Shown here in pieces: positions 52,111 to 63,182 of a DNA stretch of 64,000 nt. Position 1 is the first letter of the stretch; each line of letters starts with the position of its first letter. The notes under the pieces were generated by a model. It had not been told where the DNA came from, did not search any database, and saw only the letters and a list, made by a program, of their open reading frames with translations. A program made the translations under genes and the position numbers. This stretch comes from Sphingomonas baiyangensis (GTDB taxonomy: Bacteria > Pseudomonadota > Alphaproteobacteria > Sphingomonadales > Sphingomonadaceae): contig NZ_SWKR01000002.1 of the NCBI RefSeq assembly GCF_005144715.1, positions 1 through 64,000 on the forward strand. Direction: 5' to 3'.

Positions 52111-53547
52111 ATGTCGCTTTCCGATCCTCGCGCGGCGTTCGTCCGCCGGTCGCGCCTGCTGGCAATCGTCGCGCTGGCGCTGCCCGCTGCCGCACTGGCG
52201 CAGACGACTCCGGCACAAACGCCTCCCGCACCGCAGCCGACACCGACGCGCATCATTCCGCCGATCGATTTCTCGCTCCCGCCGGGCCCGGGGCAGCAGC
52301 AGCCCGCGCCGGCACCGAGCCCGACGCCCGTACCGGCGCCGAGCGCGACGCCGACGCCCGCGCCGCGCGCCGCTCCCGCTCCGTCGCCCACCCCGACACA
52401 GGCAGTGCGGCCCGCGCCGGCGCCCGTGCCGCGCGCGACCGCGCCAGCAGCGAACGAACCGGCACCCGCACCTTCGCCGGCGCCAACGCTTGCTCCCGTC
52501 TCCCCCGCGCCGCTGCCGCCGGTCGATCTCGATGCGGAGCTGCCGCCGGCCCCGCCGCTTCCCGATGCGCCGACCGCTGCCCCGCTGCCGACCGATCTGC
52601 CACCCACAAGCAATGTCGAGGCCGGCGACAGCGTCACGCGCTACTGGCCATGGGCGCTGGCCGCGCTCGCGCTTGTCGCGCTGGCCGTCGCGGCGGGGCT
52701 CTGGTGGCGCCGCCGTCGCGCGCTGCATGCCGCGCCCGGTTTCTCGATCGAGGAAACGCTGCTCGCCGATGCGCCGCCGCGACCCACGGCAGCCCCGCAG
52801 CCCTCGCCGCCGCCGTTGCGCCCGGCGCCGGCACCTGCCAGTCCCGCGCCACCCACGCCGGTCGCGCCACTTGCCGCTGCGCCCGCTGCGCCGCCGCGCA
52901 CCCCTGCCGATCCGCCGCGCTACATTCGCGCCACGCCGCCGCCCGCGCCCCCTGCCGGCACCATCACTGCGTTTCGCGATCGCCCGGCCGCCCCTGCGGG
53001 CACGCTGACGGCATTCCGCGACACCCCCGCGCCGATGCTCGAGATCACGCTCGCACCGCGCGCGGTGGGGACGACCGAGGAAGCCGGCGTCGTCGACTTC
53101 GCCTTCGTCATCCGCAACCCCTCGGCAATCGCTGTCACCGATACGCAGGTCTCGGCCTGGCTGCTGACCGCCAACGAGGCGCAGGACGCGCAGATCGCCG
53201 GCTATCTCTCCGAACCCGCCGATCCCGGCGCGCACAACCGCTTCACGCTGCGCCCCGGCGACACGCGCGAGCTGAGCGCCGCGATGGGCCTGCCGTTCGA
53301 GATGCTCAACATCGTCGAGCATAACGACCGCCGCTTCTTTGCGCCCATCGTGCTCATCGATGCGCGCTACGTCTCGCAGGGCGGGGTAGAGGGGCGGACC
53401 TCGGCGGCGTTCATGGTGGGCAAACCCGGCGCGTCGGGCAAGCTCGCGCCGGTGTTCGTCGATCGCGGCGCGCGCATCGTCGAGGGCGTCGAGGCGCGGC
53501 CCTATCCCATCCGCGCGATGCAGCCCCCCGCCGCCACGCGCCACTAG
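52111..53547 (+). CDS. Proline-rich single-pass membrane protein of unknown function
   Basis: A 478-residue protein. Signal-like helix (RLLAIVALALPAAALAQ), then ~120 residues of Pro/Ala/Thr-rich low complexity, a membrane helix (YWPWALAALALVALAVAAGLWWRRRR), a second Pro-rich stretch, and a C-terminal folded domain (about residues 310-475). The domain reads LEITLAPRAVGTTEEAGVVDFAFVIRNPSAIAVTDTQVSAWLLTAN and looks like an immunoglobulin-type sandwich, as in some BatD-like proteins. With the signal removed, the C-terminal domain would face the cytoplasm. ATG at 52111 preferred over upstream TTG. Divergent from rpoB and 15 bases before thrC. Function unknown. Confidence 0.7.
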   Translation: MSLSDPRAAFVRRSRLLAIVALALPAAALAQTTPAQTPPAPQPTPTRIIPPIDFSLPPGPGQQQPAPAPSPTPVPAPSATPTPAPRAAPAPSPTPTQAVRPAPAPVPRATAPAANEPAPAPSPAPTLAPVSPAPLPPVDLDAELPPAPPLPDAPTAAPLPTDLPPTSNVEAGDSVTRYWPWALAALALVALAVAAGLWWRRRRALHAAPGFSIEETLLADAPPRPTAAPQPSPPPLRPAPAPASPAPPTPVAPLAAAPAAPPRTPADPPRYIRATPPPAPPAGTITAFRDRPAAPAGTLTAFRDTPAPMLEITLAPRAVGTTEEAGVVDFAFVIRNPSAIAVTDTQVSAWLLTANEAQDAQIAGYLSEPADPGAHNRFTLRPGDTRELSAAMGLPFEMLNIVEHNDRRFFAPIVLIDARYVSQGGVEGRTSAAFMVGKPGASGKLAPVFVDRGARIVEGVEARPYPIRAMQPPAATRH

Positions 53548-53562
53548 ACTGAAAGACCGATC

Positions 53563-54801
53563 ATGCAGCACGACGCCAACCTGACTGCCGATCGGCCGAG
53601 CTTCGTCACGCATCTCGAATGCGGCCTCACCGGCGAGCGCTACGAGGCCGATGTCGTCCACGGCCTGTCGAGCGCCGGCCGGCCGCTCCTCGCGCGCTAT
53701 GATCTGCCCGGCGTGGCGGCGGCGCTGACCAAGGAGGCGCTCGCGGCGCGCCCGCGCGACCTGTGGCGCTGGCGCGAACTGCTCCCGGTGCGCGACAAGG
53801 CGCATATCGTCAGCCTCGGCGAGAACGAAACGCCGCTGATCGGGCTGGAGGCGACTGGCGAGCGCCTTGCCGCGCGCGCGCCGCTGGTGAAGGACGAGGG
53901 CCGCCTGCCCACCGGATCGTTCAAGGCGCGCGGGCTGGTGATGGCGATTAGCATGGCCAGGGCGTTCGGCATCCGCACCATCGCCATGCCCACCAACGGC
54001 AATGCCGGCGCGGCGGCCGCCGCCTATGCCACCCGCGCGGGCATCGAGAGCGTCATCCTCTGCCCCGAGGACACGCCCGACATCAACGTGCGCGAGATTG
54101 CGATGCAGGGCGGGCGCGTCTGGCGCGTCAACGGCCTCATCGACGATTGCGGCGCGATCGTCGCTGCCGGCGCCAAGGCGAACGGCTGGTACGACCTCTC
54201 GACGCTCAAGGAGCCCTATCGGATCGAGGGCAAGAAGACGATGGGGCTCGAACTGGCCGAGCAGCTCGGCTGGGAACTGCCCGACGCGATCTTCTATCCC
54301 ACCGGCGGCGGCACCGGCCTGATCGGCATGTGGAAGGCATTCGACGAGCTCGAGGCGATCGGCTTCATCGGCCCGAAGCGACCGCGCATGTACGCCGTGC
54401 AGGCATCGGGCTGTGCGCCCATCGTCCGCGCGTTCGAGGCCGGCGAGCGCCATGCCGAGCGCTGGGAAGACGCGCACACCGTCGCCGCCGGCATCCGCGT
54501 GCCCAAGGCTGTGGGTGATTTCCTCATCCTTGACGCCGTCCGCGCATCGGGCGGCAAGGCGCTCGCGGTCGGCGATCCCGCGATCCTGCGCGCGGTCGAA
54601 GCCGCCGCCGCCGATGGCGTGCTGCTCTGCCCCGAAGGCGGCGCCACGCTCGCGGCATATGAGCAGGCGCTCGCCGACGGCGAGGTGCGGCGCGACGAGC
54701 AGGTCGTGCTGTTCAACTGCGCGACGGGTCTCAAATATCCGATGCCCGACAAGTCGCGCCATCTCGACCGGCATGGCGACATCGATCTGACGGCGTTGTA
54801 A
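53563..54801 (+). CDS. thrC: Threonine synthase
   Basis: A 412-residue PLP enzyme of the threonine synthase group, converting O-phosphohomoserine to threonine. The PLP lysine is in RLPTGSFKARGLVMA. The phosphate-binding loop is MPTNGNAGAAAAAYA, followed by FYPTGGGTGLIGMWKAF. The early ECGLTGERYEAD segment matches the N-terminal zinc-ribbon-like start of this branch, though only one Cys remains. Related PLP enzymes such as threonine dehydratase cannot be fully excluded, but length and N-terminus favour ThrC. It follows the membrane protein gene by 15 bases. Confidence 0.85.
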   Translation: MQHDANLTADRPSFVTHLECGLTGERYEADVVHGLSSAGRPLLARYDLPGVAAALTKEALAARPRDLWRWRELLPVRDKAHIVSLGENETPLIGLEATGERLAARAPLVKDEGRLPTGSFKARGLVMAISMARAFGIRTIAMPTNGNAGAAAAAYATRAGIESVILCPEDTPDINVREIAMQGGRVWRVNGLIDDCGAIVAAGAKANGWYDLSTLKEPYRIEGKKTMGLELAEQLGWELPDAIFYPTGGGTGLIGMWKAFDELEAIGFIGPKRPRMYAVQASGCAPIVRAFEAGERHAERWEDAHTVAAGIRVPKAVGDFLILDAVRASGGKALAVGDPAILRAVEAAAADGVLLCPEGGATLAAYEQALADGEVRRDEQVVLFNCATGLKYPMPDKSRHLDRHGDIDLTAL

Positions 54802-54805
54802 GCCG

Positions 54806-55537
54806 CTAGCGAAGCAGCATCCACAGCCCCGCGCCGAACATCATCAAATTCTCGGTCAGCGAGACGAAGCCCAGCGGCACATTGCTGTCGCCGCCCACGC
54901 ACGCGCATTTAAGCTCGCGCCGATCGATATAGACCGCCTTGAAGACGCTCACCGCGCCTATGCCGCCGATGAAGATCATGATCGGCGCCGACAGCCACAT
55001 GAGTGCACCCGAGAGCATCAGCACTCCCGCCGCCGCCTCGGCATAGGGATAGAGATAGGCATAGGGCACCCAGCGGCGCGCGAGCAGGTCGTAGTTGAGG
55101 AAACCCGTCGCGAAGGCATCGACGTCGCGCAGCTTCTGCAATGCCAGCAGCGCCATCGCGACGGCGATGAAGCGCTCGAGCGTCAGCAGCAGCATGTTCG
55201 CGCCCTCGGCTGCCCAGCCGATCGCCAGCGCCATCGCCGCGGCGAGCGCGAACAGCGCGATTACCGGGCGGTACGTAAGCGCCTTCGGATCGCGCACGCG
55301 CTTGCCGAGGAACCGGCGCAGATCGTCATGCCCGCCGATCCGCTCGTCGCCGATGAAGATCTGCGGCGTCGTCGCCACGCCATGCTCGGCCTTGAACGCA
55401 TCGGTCTGGGCGCGGCTGGTCAGGTGCCGATCGTCGACACGATAGCCCGCGCTGCGCAGCAGATGCAGCGCCTTCAGCCCATAGGGGCAGACATGCGCAT
55501 CCATCACCATGCGATGGATCGTGGCGGTCTTGCGCAT
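54806..55537 (-). CDS. Glutaredoxin-MauE/DoxX fusion membrane protein
   Basis: A 243-residue protein. The N-terminal ~80 residues are a glutaredoxin-like domain: HVCPYGLKALHLLRSAGYRVDD, with a single active-site Cys (CPYG instead of CPYC), and VATTPQIFIGDERIGGHDDL. Four membrane helices of the MauE/DoxX type follow, with ELKCACVGGDSNVPLGFVSLTENLMM near the end, where CAC may bind metal or form a disulfide. The start ATG has GGAGAAGG upstream. It is 11 bases after the csoR-like gene in one operon, so its level probably responds to copper or a thiol-reactive signal. Role inferred: thiol or metal homeostasis in the membrane. Confidence 0.82.
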   Translation of the reverse strand: MRKTATIHRMVMDAHVCPYGLKALHLLRSAGYRVDDRHLTSRAQTDAFKAEHGVATTPQIFIGDERIGGHDDLRRFLGKRVRDPKALTYRPVIALFALAAAMALAIGWAAEGANMLLLTLERFIAVAMALLALQKLRDVDAFATGFLNYDLLARRWVPYAYLYPYAEAAAGVLMLSGALMWLSAPIMIFIGGIGAVSVFKAVYIDRRELKCACVGGDSNVPLGFVSLTENLMMFGAGLWMLLR

Positions 55538-55548
55538 CGTCCTTCTCC

Positions 55549-55827
55549 TCAGCGCCGTGCGTGATCGAACAGTGCGATCAGCTCGTCGACCTTGGCGCGC
55601 TGCGCGGCGGGATCGCCGCTGGCGATCGCCTCGGCCACGCAGCTGTCGGCATGGTCGCGCAGCACTTCGGCCTCGGCCCGCGCCAGCGCGGCACGCACTG
55701 CCGCCACCTGTTGCAGTATGTCGATGCAATAGCGGTCCTGCTCGATCATTTGCGCGATGCCGCGCACCTGCCCGGCGATGCGGTTGAAGCGATTGACCTT
55801 GGCTGTGCGGCGGTCTGCGTTTTGCAT
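55549..55827 (-). CDS. csoR: CsoR/RcnR/FrmR family metal-sensing repressor
   Basis: A 92-residue all-helical repressor. VNRFNRIAGQVRGIAQMIEQDRYCIDILQQVAAVRAAL is the family core. The metal-site pattern is Cys in RYCIDIL, then His and Cys four apart in DHADSC, matching the Cys-His-Cys Cu(I) set of CsoR. FrmR-type aldehyde sensors share part of this pattern, so copper is likely but not certain. It represses its own operon through the palindrome at 55833-55851 and controls the glutaredoxin-MauE gene 11 bases downstream. Confidence 0.88.
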   Translation of the reverse strand: MQNADRRTAKVNRFNRIAGQVRGIAQMIEQDRYCIDILQQVAAVRAALARAEAEVLRDHADSCVAEAIASGDPAAQRAKVDELIALFDHARR

Positions 55828-55832
55828 GTTCT

Positions 55833-55851
55833 TATACTCCTAGGGGGTATA
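55833..55851 (-). promoter_or_regulatory. CsoR-type operator
   Basis: TATACTCCTAGGGGGTATA is a 19-base near-palindrome with a central G/C tract, close to known CsoR-family operators (TAC-C-tract-G-tract-GTA). It starts five bases before the csoR start codon, where binding would block transcription. The positional fit with a CsoR gene makes this a good prediction. Confidence 0.7.
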
Positions 55852-55936
55852 TGGTGATATCTCGGATCGGGACAAGACCGGCTCGGCAGGTCATGCACAG
55901 GTGTCAGCCGGTGACCCAATTTTTTGGGGGTGGCGG

Positions 55937-56749
55937 GTGCAGGAAGCGGCACCTATCCCTGCGGCTATGGAAAGGCCGACCAATGCGGACAGCTGGGCGC
56001 TAACCGACAAGCAGAAGCAGACGCTGCGGCTGATGGTGCGCGGGCACGACGCCAAGTCGATCGCCCGCGCGCTAGATATCTCGGTCCACACCATCAACGA
56101 GCGGCTGCGCGACGCGCGGAGCAAGATGGCGGTGTCGAGCAGCCGCGAGGCGGCGCGCATGTTGTTCGAGGCTGAAGGCGAGGGGGGTGCCGCGCCGGAC
56201 CCCTATTCGCTGAGGGACACGCCAATCGGGGACGACGCGGCGCGCGGCGCGGCCGATATCGGGAACGCACCGCTCGGTGGTGCGGGGCGTGCATTCCGCC
56301 GTCCCGGTCTGGTCCTCGGAGGTACGCTCATGACGTTCACGCTTGGCCTGCTGGCATTGCTCGGCCTGCCGCAAACCGCCCCCGCGCCCGTATCGCCACC
56401 CGCCGCCGCAAGCGATGCGGCGAATCCCGAAATCGTCGCGTTCGCGCGGCAGTGGCTCGAACTCGTCGATCAGGCACGCTGGGACGCGAGCTACCGCGCG
56501 ACGGGCACGGCGTTCCAGAAGCTCAACACGTTGCAGGTCTGGACCGACGTGTCCGAAAAGGTGCGCACGCCGCTCGGCGCCGTCGTCTCGCGCACGCTGC
56601 TAAGCCAGGAAAATCTGCCCGCGCCGCCCAGCGGCTACGAGGTCGTGAAGTTCCGCACCAGCTTCGCCAACAAGCCCGACACGATCGAGACCGTCACGCT
56701 CGATCGCGAGAATGGCGACTGGCGCGTGGTGGGCGTGATGATCGGCTGA
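55937..56749 (+). CDS. Membrane-tethered LuxR-type HTH protein with C-terminal DUF4019-like domain
   Basis: A 270-residue protein. A LuxR-type helix-turn-helix (ALTDKQKQTLRLMVRGHDAKSIARALDISVHTINERLRDARSKMAVSSSREAARMLF) is followed by a linker, a membrane helix (GLVLGGTLMTFTLGLLALLGLP) and a periplasmic domain (FARQWLELVDQARWDASYRATGTAFQKLN...LDRENGDWRVVGVMI) of the DUF4019 kind. The DNA-binding part would be cytoplasmic and the sensor part outside. Start uncertain: GTG at 55937 has a GGGGGTGG site; ATG at 55967 has none; a GTG at 55901 is also in frame. It is divergent from csoR. The signal sensed is unknown. Confidence 0.75.
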   Translation: MQEAAPIPAAMERPTNADSWALTDKQKQTLRLMVRGHDAKSIARALDISVHTINERLRDARSKMAVSSSREAARMLFEAEGEGGAAPDPYSLRDTPIGDDAARGAADIGNAPLGGAGRAFRRPGLVLGGTLMTFTLGLLALLGLPQTAPAPVSPPAAASDAANPEIVAFARQWLELVDQARWDASYRATGTAFQKLNTLQVWTDVSEKVRTPLGAVVSRTLLSQENLPAPPSGYEVVKFRTSFANKPDTIETVTLDRENGDWRVVGVMIG

Positions 56750-56770
56750 CCCCGCCGCCATTGCCAAAAC

Positions 56771-56799
56771 AAAAGGGCCGGGATCGCTCCCGGCCCTTT
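56771..56799. terminator. Bidirectional terminator between the LuxR-DUF4019 gene and rplA
   Basis: GGGCCGGGA-TCGC-TCCCGGCCC forms a 9-base perfect stem, flanked by AAAA on one side and TTTC on the other. It therefore serves as an intrinsic terminator in both directions, for the plus-strand gene ending at 56749 and for rplA ending at 56823. Confidence 0.88.
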
Positions 56800-56822
56800 C
56801 GTGTTTCTGCGATCGGATACGA

Positions 56823-57521
56823 TCAGGCGGTCGCCACCTCGGCGGTGTCGACCTTGATGCCCGGACCCATCGACGAGCTGATCGCGACCTTGCGGACATA
56901 CTTGCCCTTGGCGCCCGTCGGCTTGGCCTTCACCACCGCATCGACCAGCGCGTCGAAATTGGCGCGAAGGTCTTCGGCGGGGAAGCTCGCCTTGCCGATG
57001 CCCGAATGGATGATGCCCGCCTTCTCGACGCGATACTCGACCTGCCCGCCCTTGGCGGCTTTCACCGCCTCGGCGACGTTCATCGTCACGGTGCCGAGCT
57101 TGGGGTTGGGCATCAGGCCCTTGGGGCCGAGCACCTTGCCGAGCCGTCCGACGACGCCCATCATGTCGGGCGTCGCGATGCAGCGATCGAACTCGATCTT
57201 GCCGCCCTGGATCGTCTCCATCAGGTCTTCGGCGCCCACCACGTCGGCACCTGCTTCACGCGCCTCGTCTGCTTTGGCGCCCTTGGCGAACACGCCCACG
57301 CGCACCGTCTTGCCGGTGCCCTTGGGCAGCGTCACGACGCCGCGCACCATCTGGTCGGCATGGCGCGGATCGACGCCGAGGTTCAGTGCGACCTCGATCG
57401 TCTCGTCGAACTTCGAGGTGGCGTGCGTGCGCGCCAGCGCGATCGCCTCGTCGATGCCGTACAGCTTCTCGCGGTCGACGGCGGTGGCCAGCGTCTTGGC
57501 CTTCTTGGTCAGCTTGGCCAT
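56823..57521 (-). CDS. rplA: 50S ribosomal protein L1
   Basis: A 232-residue L1, standard length. It reads [20 protein letters not shown] at the start, then [36 protein letters not shown] and [40 protein letters not shown], the RNA-binding family signature. L1 binds 23S rRNA at the E-site stalk and usually represses its own operon. It follows rplK by 4 bases and ends at a terminator, so rplJ-rplL-rpoB are not in the same transcript here. Confidence 0.98.
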   Translation of the reverse strand: MAKLTKKAKTLATAVDREKLYGIDEAIALARTHATSKFDETIEVALNLGVDPRHADQMVRGVVTLPKGTGKTVRVGVFAKGAKADEAREAGADVVGAEDLMETIQGGKIEFDRCIATPDMMGVVGRLGKVLGPKGLMPNPKLGTVTMNVAEAVKAAKGGQVEYRVEKAGIIHSGIGKASFPAEDLRANFDALVDAVVKAKPTGAKGKYVRKVAISSSMGPGIKVDTAEVATA

Positions 57522-57525
57522 CGGA

Positions 57526-57957
57526 TCAGCCCTCCACCACTTCGAGGCCCATCGCGCGGGCCGAACCTTCGATGATCTTCGTCGCGGCGTCGATGTCGTT
57601 CGCGTTGAGGTCCTTCATCTTCGCGGTGGCGATTTCCGAAAGCTGCGAGCGCTTGATCTTGCCGGCCGATACCTTGCCCGGCTCCTTCGAGCCCGACTTG
57701 AGGTTGGCGGCCTTCTTGATGAGATAGGTCGCCGGCGGCGTCTTGGTCTCGAAGCTGAAGCTGCGATCGGCATAGACGGTGATGACGGTGGGAAGCGGCG
57801 TGCCGACTTCCTGATCGCCCGTCGACGCGTTGAACGCCTTGCAGAATTCCATGATGTTGACGCCGCGCTGGCCCAGTGCGGGGCCGATCGGCGGGCTGGG
57901 GTTGGCCTTGCCGGCCGGCACCTGCAGCTTGATATAGCCGGTGATCTTCTTTGCCAT
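57526..57957 (-). CDS. rplK: 50S ribosomal protein L11
   Basis: A 143-residue L11, standard length. [42 protein letters not shown] and the C-terminal RNA-binding helix region ([28 protein letters not shown]) are clear. The ATG at 57957 is used; upstream in-frame residues are basic leader. L11 forms the GTPase-associated centre with 23S rRNA. It heads a two-gene rplK-rplA operon; secE-nusG, usually upstream, are not adjacent, as katG lies divergently there. Confidence 0.98.
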   Translation of the reverse strand: MAKKITGYIKLQVPAGKANPSPPIGPALGQRGVNIMEFCKAFNASTGDQEVGTPLPTVITVYADRSFSFETKTPPATYLIKKAANLKSGSKEPGKVSAGKIKRSQLSEIATAKMKDLNANDIDAATKIIEGSARAMGLEVVEG

Positions 57958-58141
57958 TGGTCTCACTCTGTTGCCGCCGCGCACCCTTGCGGGCGAACGG
58001 CCGGTTCAAGTTAAGCGGTCGAGCGGGCGCCGGGGCACCCTCCCGCGTATTTCCATCGCTAGCGTTGGAAGGCGGCGCGCATAGCGCATCGCGGCGATGG
58101 CGGCAAGCGCCCCCGAACGGCACGGCCAGCCGCGCGATTGA

Positions 58142-60475
<2,334 letters not shown>

Positions 60476-60504
60476 TACCGCACGGAAGGCCGTCGGGTCG
60501 CGAA

Positions 60505-60533
60505 GGGGTCGGGCGCAAGCCCGGCCCCTTTTT
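60505..60533 (+). terminator. Rho-independent terminator of katG
   Basis: GGGGTCGGGC-GCAA-GCCCGGCCCC (one G-T pair) followed by TTTTT, 30 bases after the katG stop. A clear intrinsic terminator. Confidence 0.88.
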
Positions 60534-60585
60534 CGTGGGCGGCGCCACCCATTGCGCGGCGCCATCCCGCGCGGCATCAAGCAAC

Positions 60586-62082
60586 ATGCGCCATTTGCTG
60601 CTCGCCTTCGCCCTGCCGCTCGCCGCCTGCGCCGGCACCGCTCCGCCGCCCACCGGCGCCGCGCCCGCCAGCGCCAGCGATCAGGCGGCGTCCTATCTGC
60701 GCCGCATCGCCGCGATCGACGATGATGGGCCCAAGCTCAACGCCGTCATCGCGGTAAATCCGCGCGCGCCCGCCGAGGCCGCCGCCGCCGCGCGCCTGCC
60801 GCTTGCCGGGCGCGCGGTGCTGGTGAAGGACAATATCGAGACGCGCGAGCTGCCCACCACCGCCGGCAGCCTCGCGCTCGCCGCCAATGCGCCGGGCCGC
60901 GACGCGCCGCTCGTCGCGCGGATGCGGGCAGCGGGCGGCGTGGTGCTCGGCAAGGCCAATCTCTCCGAATGGGCGAACATCCGCAGCGACAATTCGACCA
61001 GTGGATGGAGCGCGGTGGGCGGGCTGGTGCGCAACCCGCACGCGATCGATCGCAACGCCTGCGGCTCGTCGTCGGGCAGCGGCGCGGCGGTGGCGGCGGG
61101 GCTCGCCTGGGCCGCGATCGGCACCGAGACCGACGGATCGATCACCTGTCCCGCCAGCGTCAACGGTGTCGTGGGCTTCAAGCCGACGGTGGGCATGGTC
61201 AGCCGCACGCATGTCGTCCCCATCAGCGCCGCGCAGGACACCGCCGGGCCGATGGCCATGAGCGTCGCCGATGCCGCGCTGCTGCTCGGCGCGATCGCGG
61301 GCAGCGACCCCGCCGATCGCGCCACGACCGGGGCCGATGCCCGCCGCACCGATTTCACCGCCGGCCTTGCCGATGCCTCGCTCGCGGGCGTGCGCATCGG
61401 CGTGCTGCGTCGTCAGGTGGGTAGCCGCCCCGGCGTGACGCGCCTGTTCGAACAGGCGCTCGCCGATCTGCGCGCCGCCGGCGCCGTCCCCGTCGAGATT
61501 GCGTTCCAGCCCGATGCCGCGATGTACCGCGACGAGCTGACGGTGCTGCTCTACGAGCTGCGCACCGGCATGGACGCCTATCTCGCCAGCCTGCGCGGCG
61601 CCGGCCTGCCGCGCACGCTCGCCGATATCGTCGCGTTCAACAAGGCCAATGCGCCAAGCGAGCTGCGCTGGTTCGGGCAGGAGCTGTTCGAGCGCGCGCT
61701 GACCGCGACCGACGCGGCCGCCTATCGCAAGGCGCTCGCCGACAGCCGCCGGCTGGCCGGCCCCGAGGGAATCGACCGGCTGCTGCGCGAGCACCGCGTC
61801 GCCTTCGTCGTCGCGCCCACCACCGGCCCCGCCTGGGCGAGCGATCTCGTAAACGGCGACAATTTCGCCGGCGGCATCGGTGCGGGCAGCCTTGCCGCCA
61901 TTGCGGGCTATCCGCACCTCACCGTGCCGATGGGGCAGGTCGAGCGGCTGCCCGTGGGGCTGAGCTTCATCGGCGCCCGCTGGGCCGACCACGCCGTGCT
62001 CAAGGCGGGTGCCGCCTATGAGCGCGCGCGCACCGCGCCGCTCGCGCCGCCCTCGCTCGATCGCTGGTCGCCGACACCCTGA
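60586..62082 (+). CDS. Amidase lipoprotein (amidase signature family)
   Basis: A 498-residue amidase-signature hydrolase. The Ser-cisSer-Lys catalytic set is intact: Lys in RAVLVKDNIET, and the two Ser within NACGSSSGSGAAVAAGLAWAAIGTETDGSITCPAS. The N-terminus (RHLLLAFALPLAACAG) has a lipobox (LAAC), so the enzyme is probably anchored in the envelope after export. The ATG at 60586 gives a proper lipoprotein signal; the longer upstream frame overlaps katG and its terminator. Substrate unknown; peptide- or arylamide-type bonds are usual for exported members. Confidence 0.9.
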   Translation: MRHLLLAFALPLAACAGTAPPPTGAAPASASDQAASYLRRIAAIDDDGPKLNAVIAVNPRAPAEAAAAARLPLAGRAVLVKDNIETRELPTTAGSLALAANAPGRDAPLVARMRAAGGVVLGKANLSEWANIRSDNSTSGWSAVGGLVRNPHAIDRNACGSSSGSGAAVAAGLAWAAIGTETDGSITCPASVNGVVGFKPTVGMVSRTHVVPISAAQDTAGPMAMSVADAALLLGAIAGSDPADRATTGADARRTDFTAGLADASLAGVRIGVLRRQVGSRPGVTRLFEQALADLRAAGAVPVEIAFQPDAAMYRDELTVLLYELRTGMDAYLASLRGAGLPRTLADIVAFNKANAPSELRWFGQELFERALTATDAAAYRKALADSRRLAGPEGIDRLLREHRVAFVVAPTTGPAWASDLVNGDNFAGGIGAGSLAAIAGYPHLTVPMGQVERLPVGLSFIGARWADHAVLKAGAAYERARTAPLAPPSLDRWSPTP

Positions 62083-62096
62083 CCGGTCACGTCCTG

Positions 62097-62125
62097 CCGC
62101 CGTTCGTATCGAGCGAAGCCGAGAT
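62097..62125. repeat. Short palindrome after the amidase gene
   Basis: CCGTTCGTATCGAGCGAAGC begins like the sphingomonad repeat ends, and GTATC / GATAC pair around CGAGCGAAGCCGA. It may be a degraded copy of the element at 30763 and 47527, or a terminator hairpin for the amidase gene. No T-run follows. Confidence 0.4.
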
Positions 62126-62197
62126 ACGCGTCGAGCGCAGCGAGAACACACACGCCACCCGCTTGCAAAGTTGGATGTCGCGGAACACAAGGCGAAC

Positions 62198-63175
62198 ATG
62201 CCGCGCCGCCGCGATCCGAAACTCCACGCCGTCCAGCTCTCCAGCTTCCTGCGCGCGCTCGCCCGCACCGGCAATGTCCGCGCCACCGCGTGCGACCTAG
62301 GCCTCAATCGCGCCACGCTCACGCGCCGCCGCGCCAGTGATCCGCGGTTCGCGCAGAAATGGGACGCCGCGCTCGCGCTCGCCAGCGCCCGGCTGCACGC
62401 CGCGCGCGAGGATGCGCCGCCCGACGATCCGTGCCGTCCGCCGCCTGCGATGCGCGACGCCGCGCATCTCGTCCAGCAGCCCGGCGGCCGGCTGCAACTG
62501 CGTGCCGATGGCAAGGCGCGCCGCGTCGACCGCGCGGTGCAGCAGGCGTTCCTCTCGGCGCTTGCCGCCACCGCCAATGTCCGCCTCGCCGCGCGCGTCA
62601 CGGGCTTCGCGCATTCGACCTTCTACACGCTCGCGCGCCGCGATCCGGGCTTCGAGCGCGAGATGGGTCTGGCGCTCGAATGGGGGTGCGCGGGCCTCGA
62701 GCTGGCGCTGATCGAGAGCTTCACCGTCGAGGCGCACGAGCACGATGCGTGGCGCCACAACGACGTGCCGCCGATCCCCGCGATGACGCCCGATCAGGCG
62801 CTGACGCTGCTCGCGATGCACCGCCGCGACAAGACGCGCGACCTGCGCCGCATGCGCAAGCGCCGCTGCGAGAGCGAGGACGACCTGACCGCCCGGCTGG
62901 GCGAGGCCTATCGCGAGGAACAGGCGCGCTCGGCGCACCAGCTGCGCATCGAAGCCACCGACGCCGCCCTCATCCGCGCGCTCGACCGCCTGAAGGAAAA
63001 ACCCCCGATCGCGCCGCTACCGTCGCTCGATCAGGTCGCGGCGGAAATGGGCGGGGAGGGGAGTAGGGGCGGGGCGATAGGCCGCGAGCTGATTGACGGC
63101 TCGTGCAACGAAACTCGGGAAAGCGGCCGTCCAGAGCGCGACCATGCAACTAAGCGGTCCATCTATCCGCCTTAA
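62198..63175 (+). CDS. Protein with a duplicated helix-turn-helix-like unit
   Basis: A 325-residue basic protein. Two related ~50-residue units follow each other: FLRALARTGNVRATACDLGLNRATLTRRRASDPRFAQKWDAALALA (near residues 16-61) and FLSALAATANVRLAARVTGFAHSTFYTLARRDPGFEREMGLALEWG (near 112-157). Each looks like a helix-turn-helix ending in DPxF, similar to the DNA-binding part of phage terminase small subunits. The C-terminal half is charged and Arg-rich. The ATG at 62198 starts MPRRRDPKLH. A DNA-binding or phage-derived role is inferred; no catalytic motif is seen. Its 3' end is seven bases from the convergent nuclease gene and marks the edge of normal G+C. Confidence 0.65.
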   Translation: MPRRRDPKLHAVQLSSFLRALARTGNVRATACDLGLNRATLTRRRASDPRFAQKWDAALALASARLHAAREDAPPDDPCRPPPAMRDAAHLVQQPGGRLQLRADGKARRVDRAVQQAFLSALAATANVRLAARVTGFAHSTFYTLARRDPGFEREMGLALEWGCAGLELALIESFTVEAHEHDAWRHNDVPPIPAMTPDQALTLLAMHRRDKTRDLRRMRKRRCESEDDLTARLGEAYREEQARSAHQLRIEATDAALIRALDRLKEKPPIAPLPSLDQVAAEMGGEGSRGGAIGRELIDGSCNETRESGRPERDHATKRSIYPP

Positions 63176-63182
63176 CGTGCTA

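Noticed and set aside
52072..54774. A 900-codon minus-strand frame opposite thrC and the proline-rich protein
   Set aside because: Composition is typical of an antisense shadow, with no recognisable motif; thrC on the other strand is clear.
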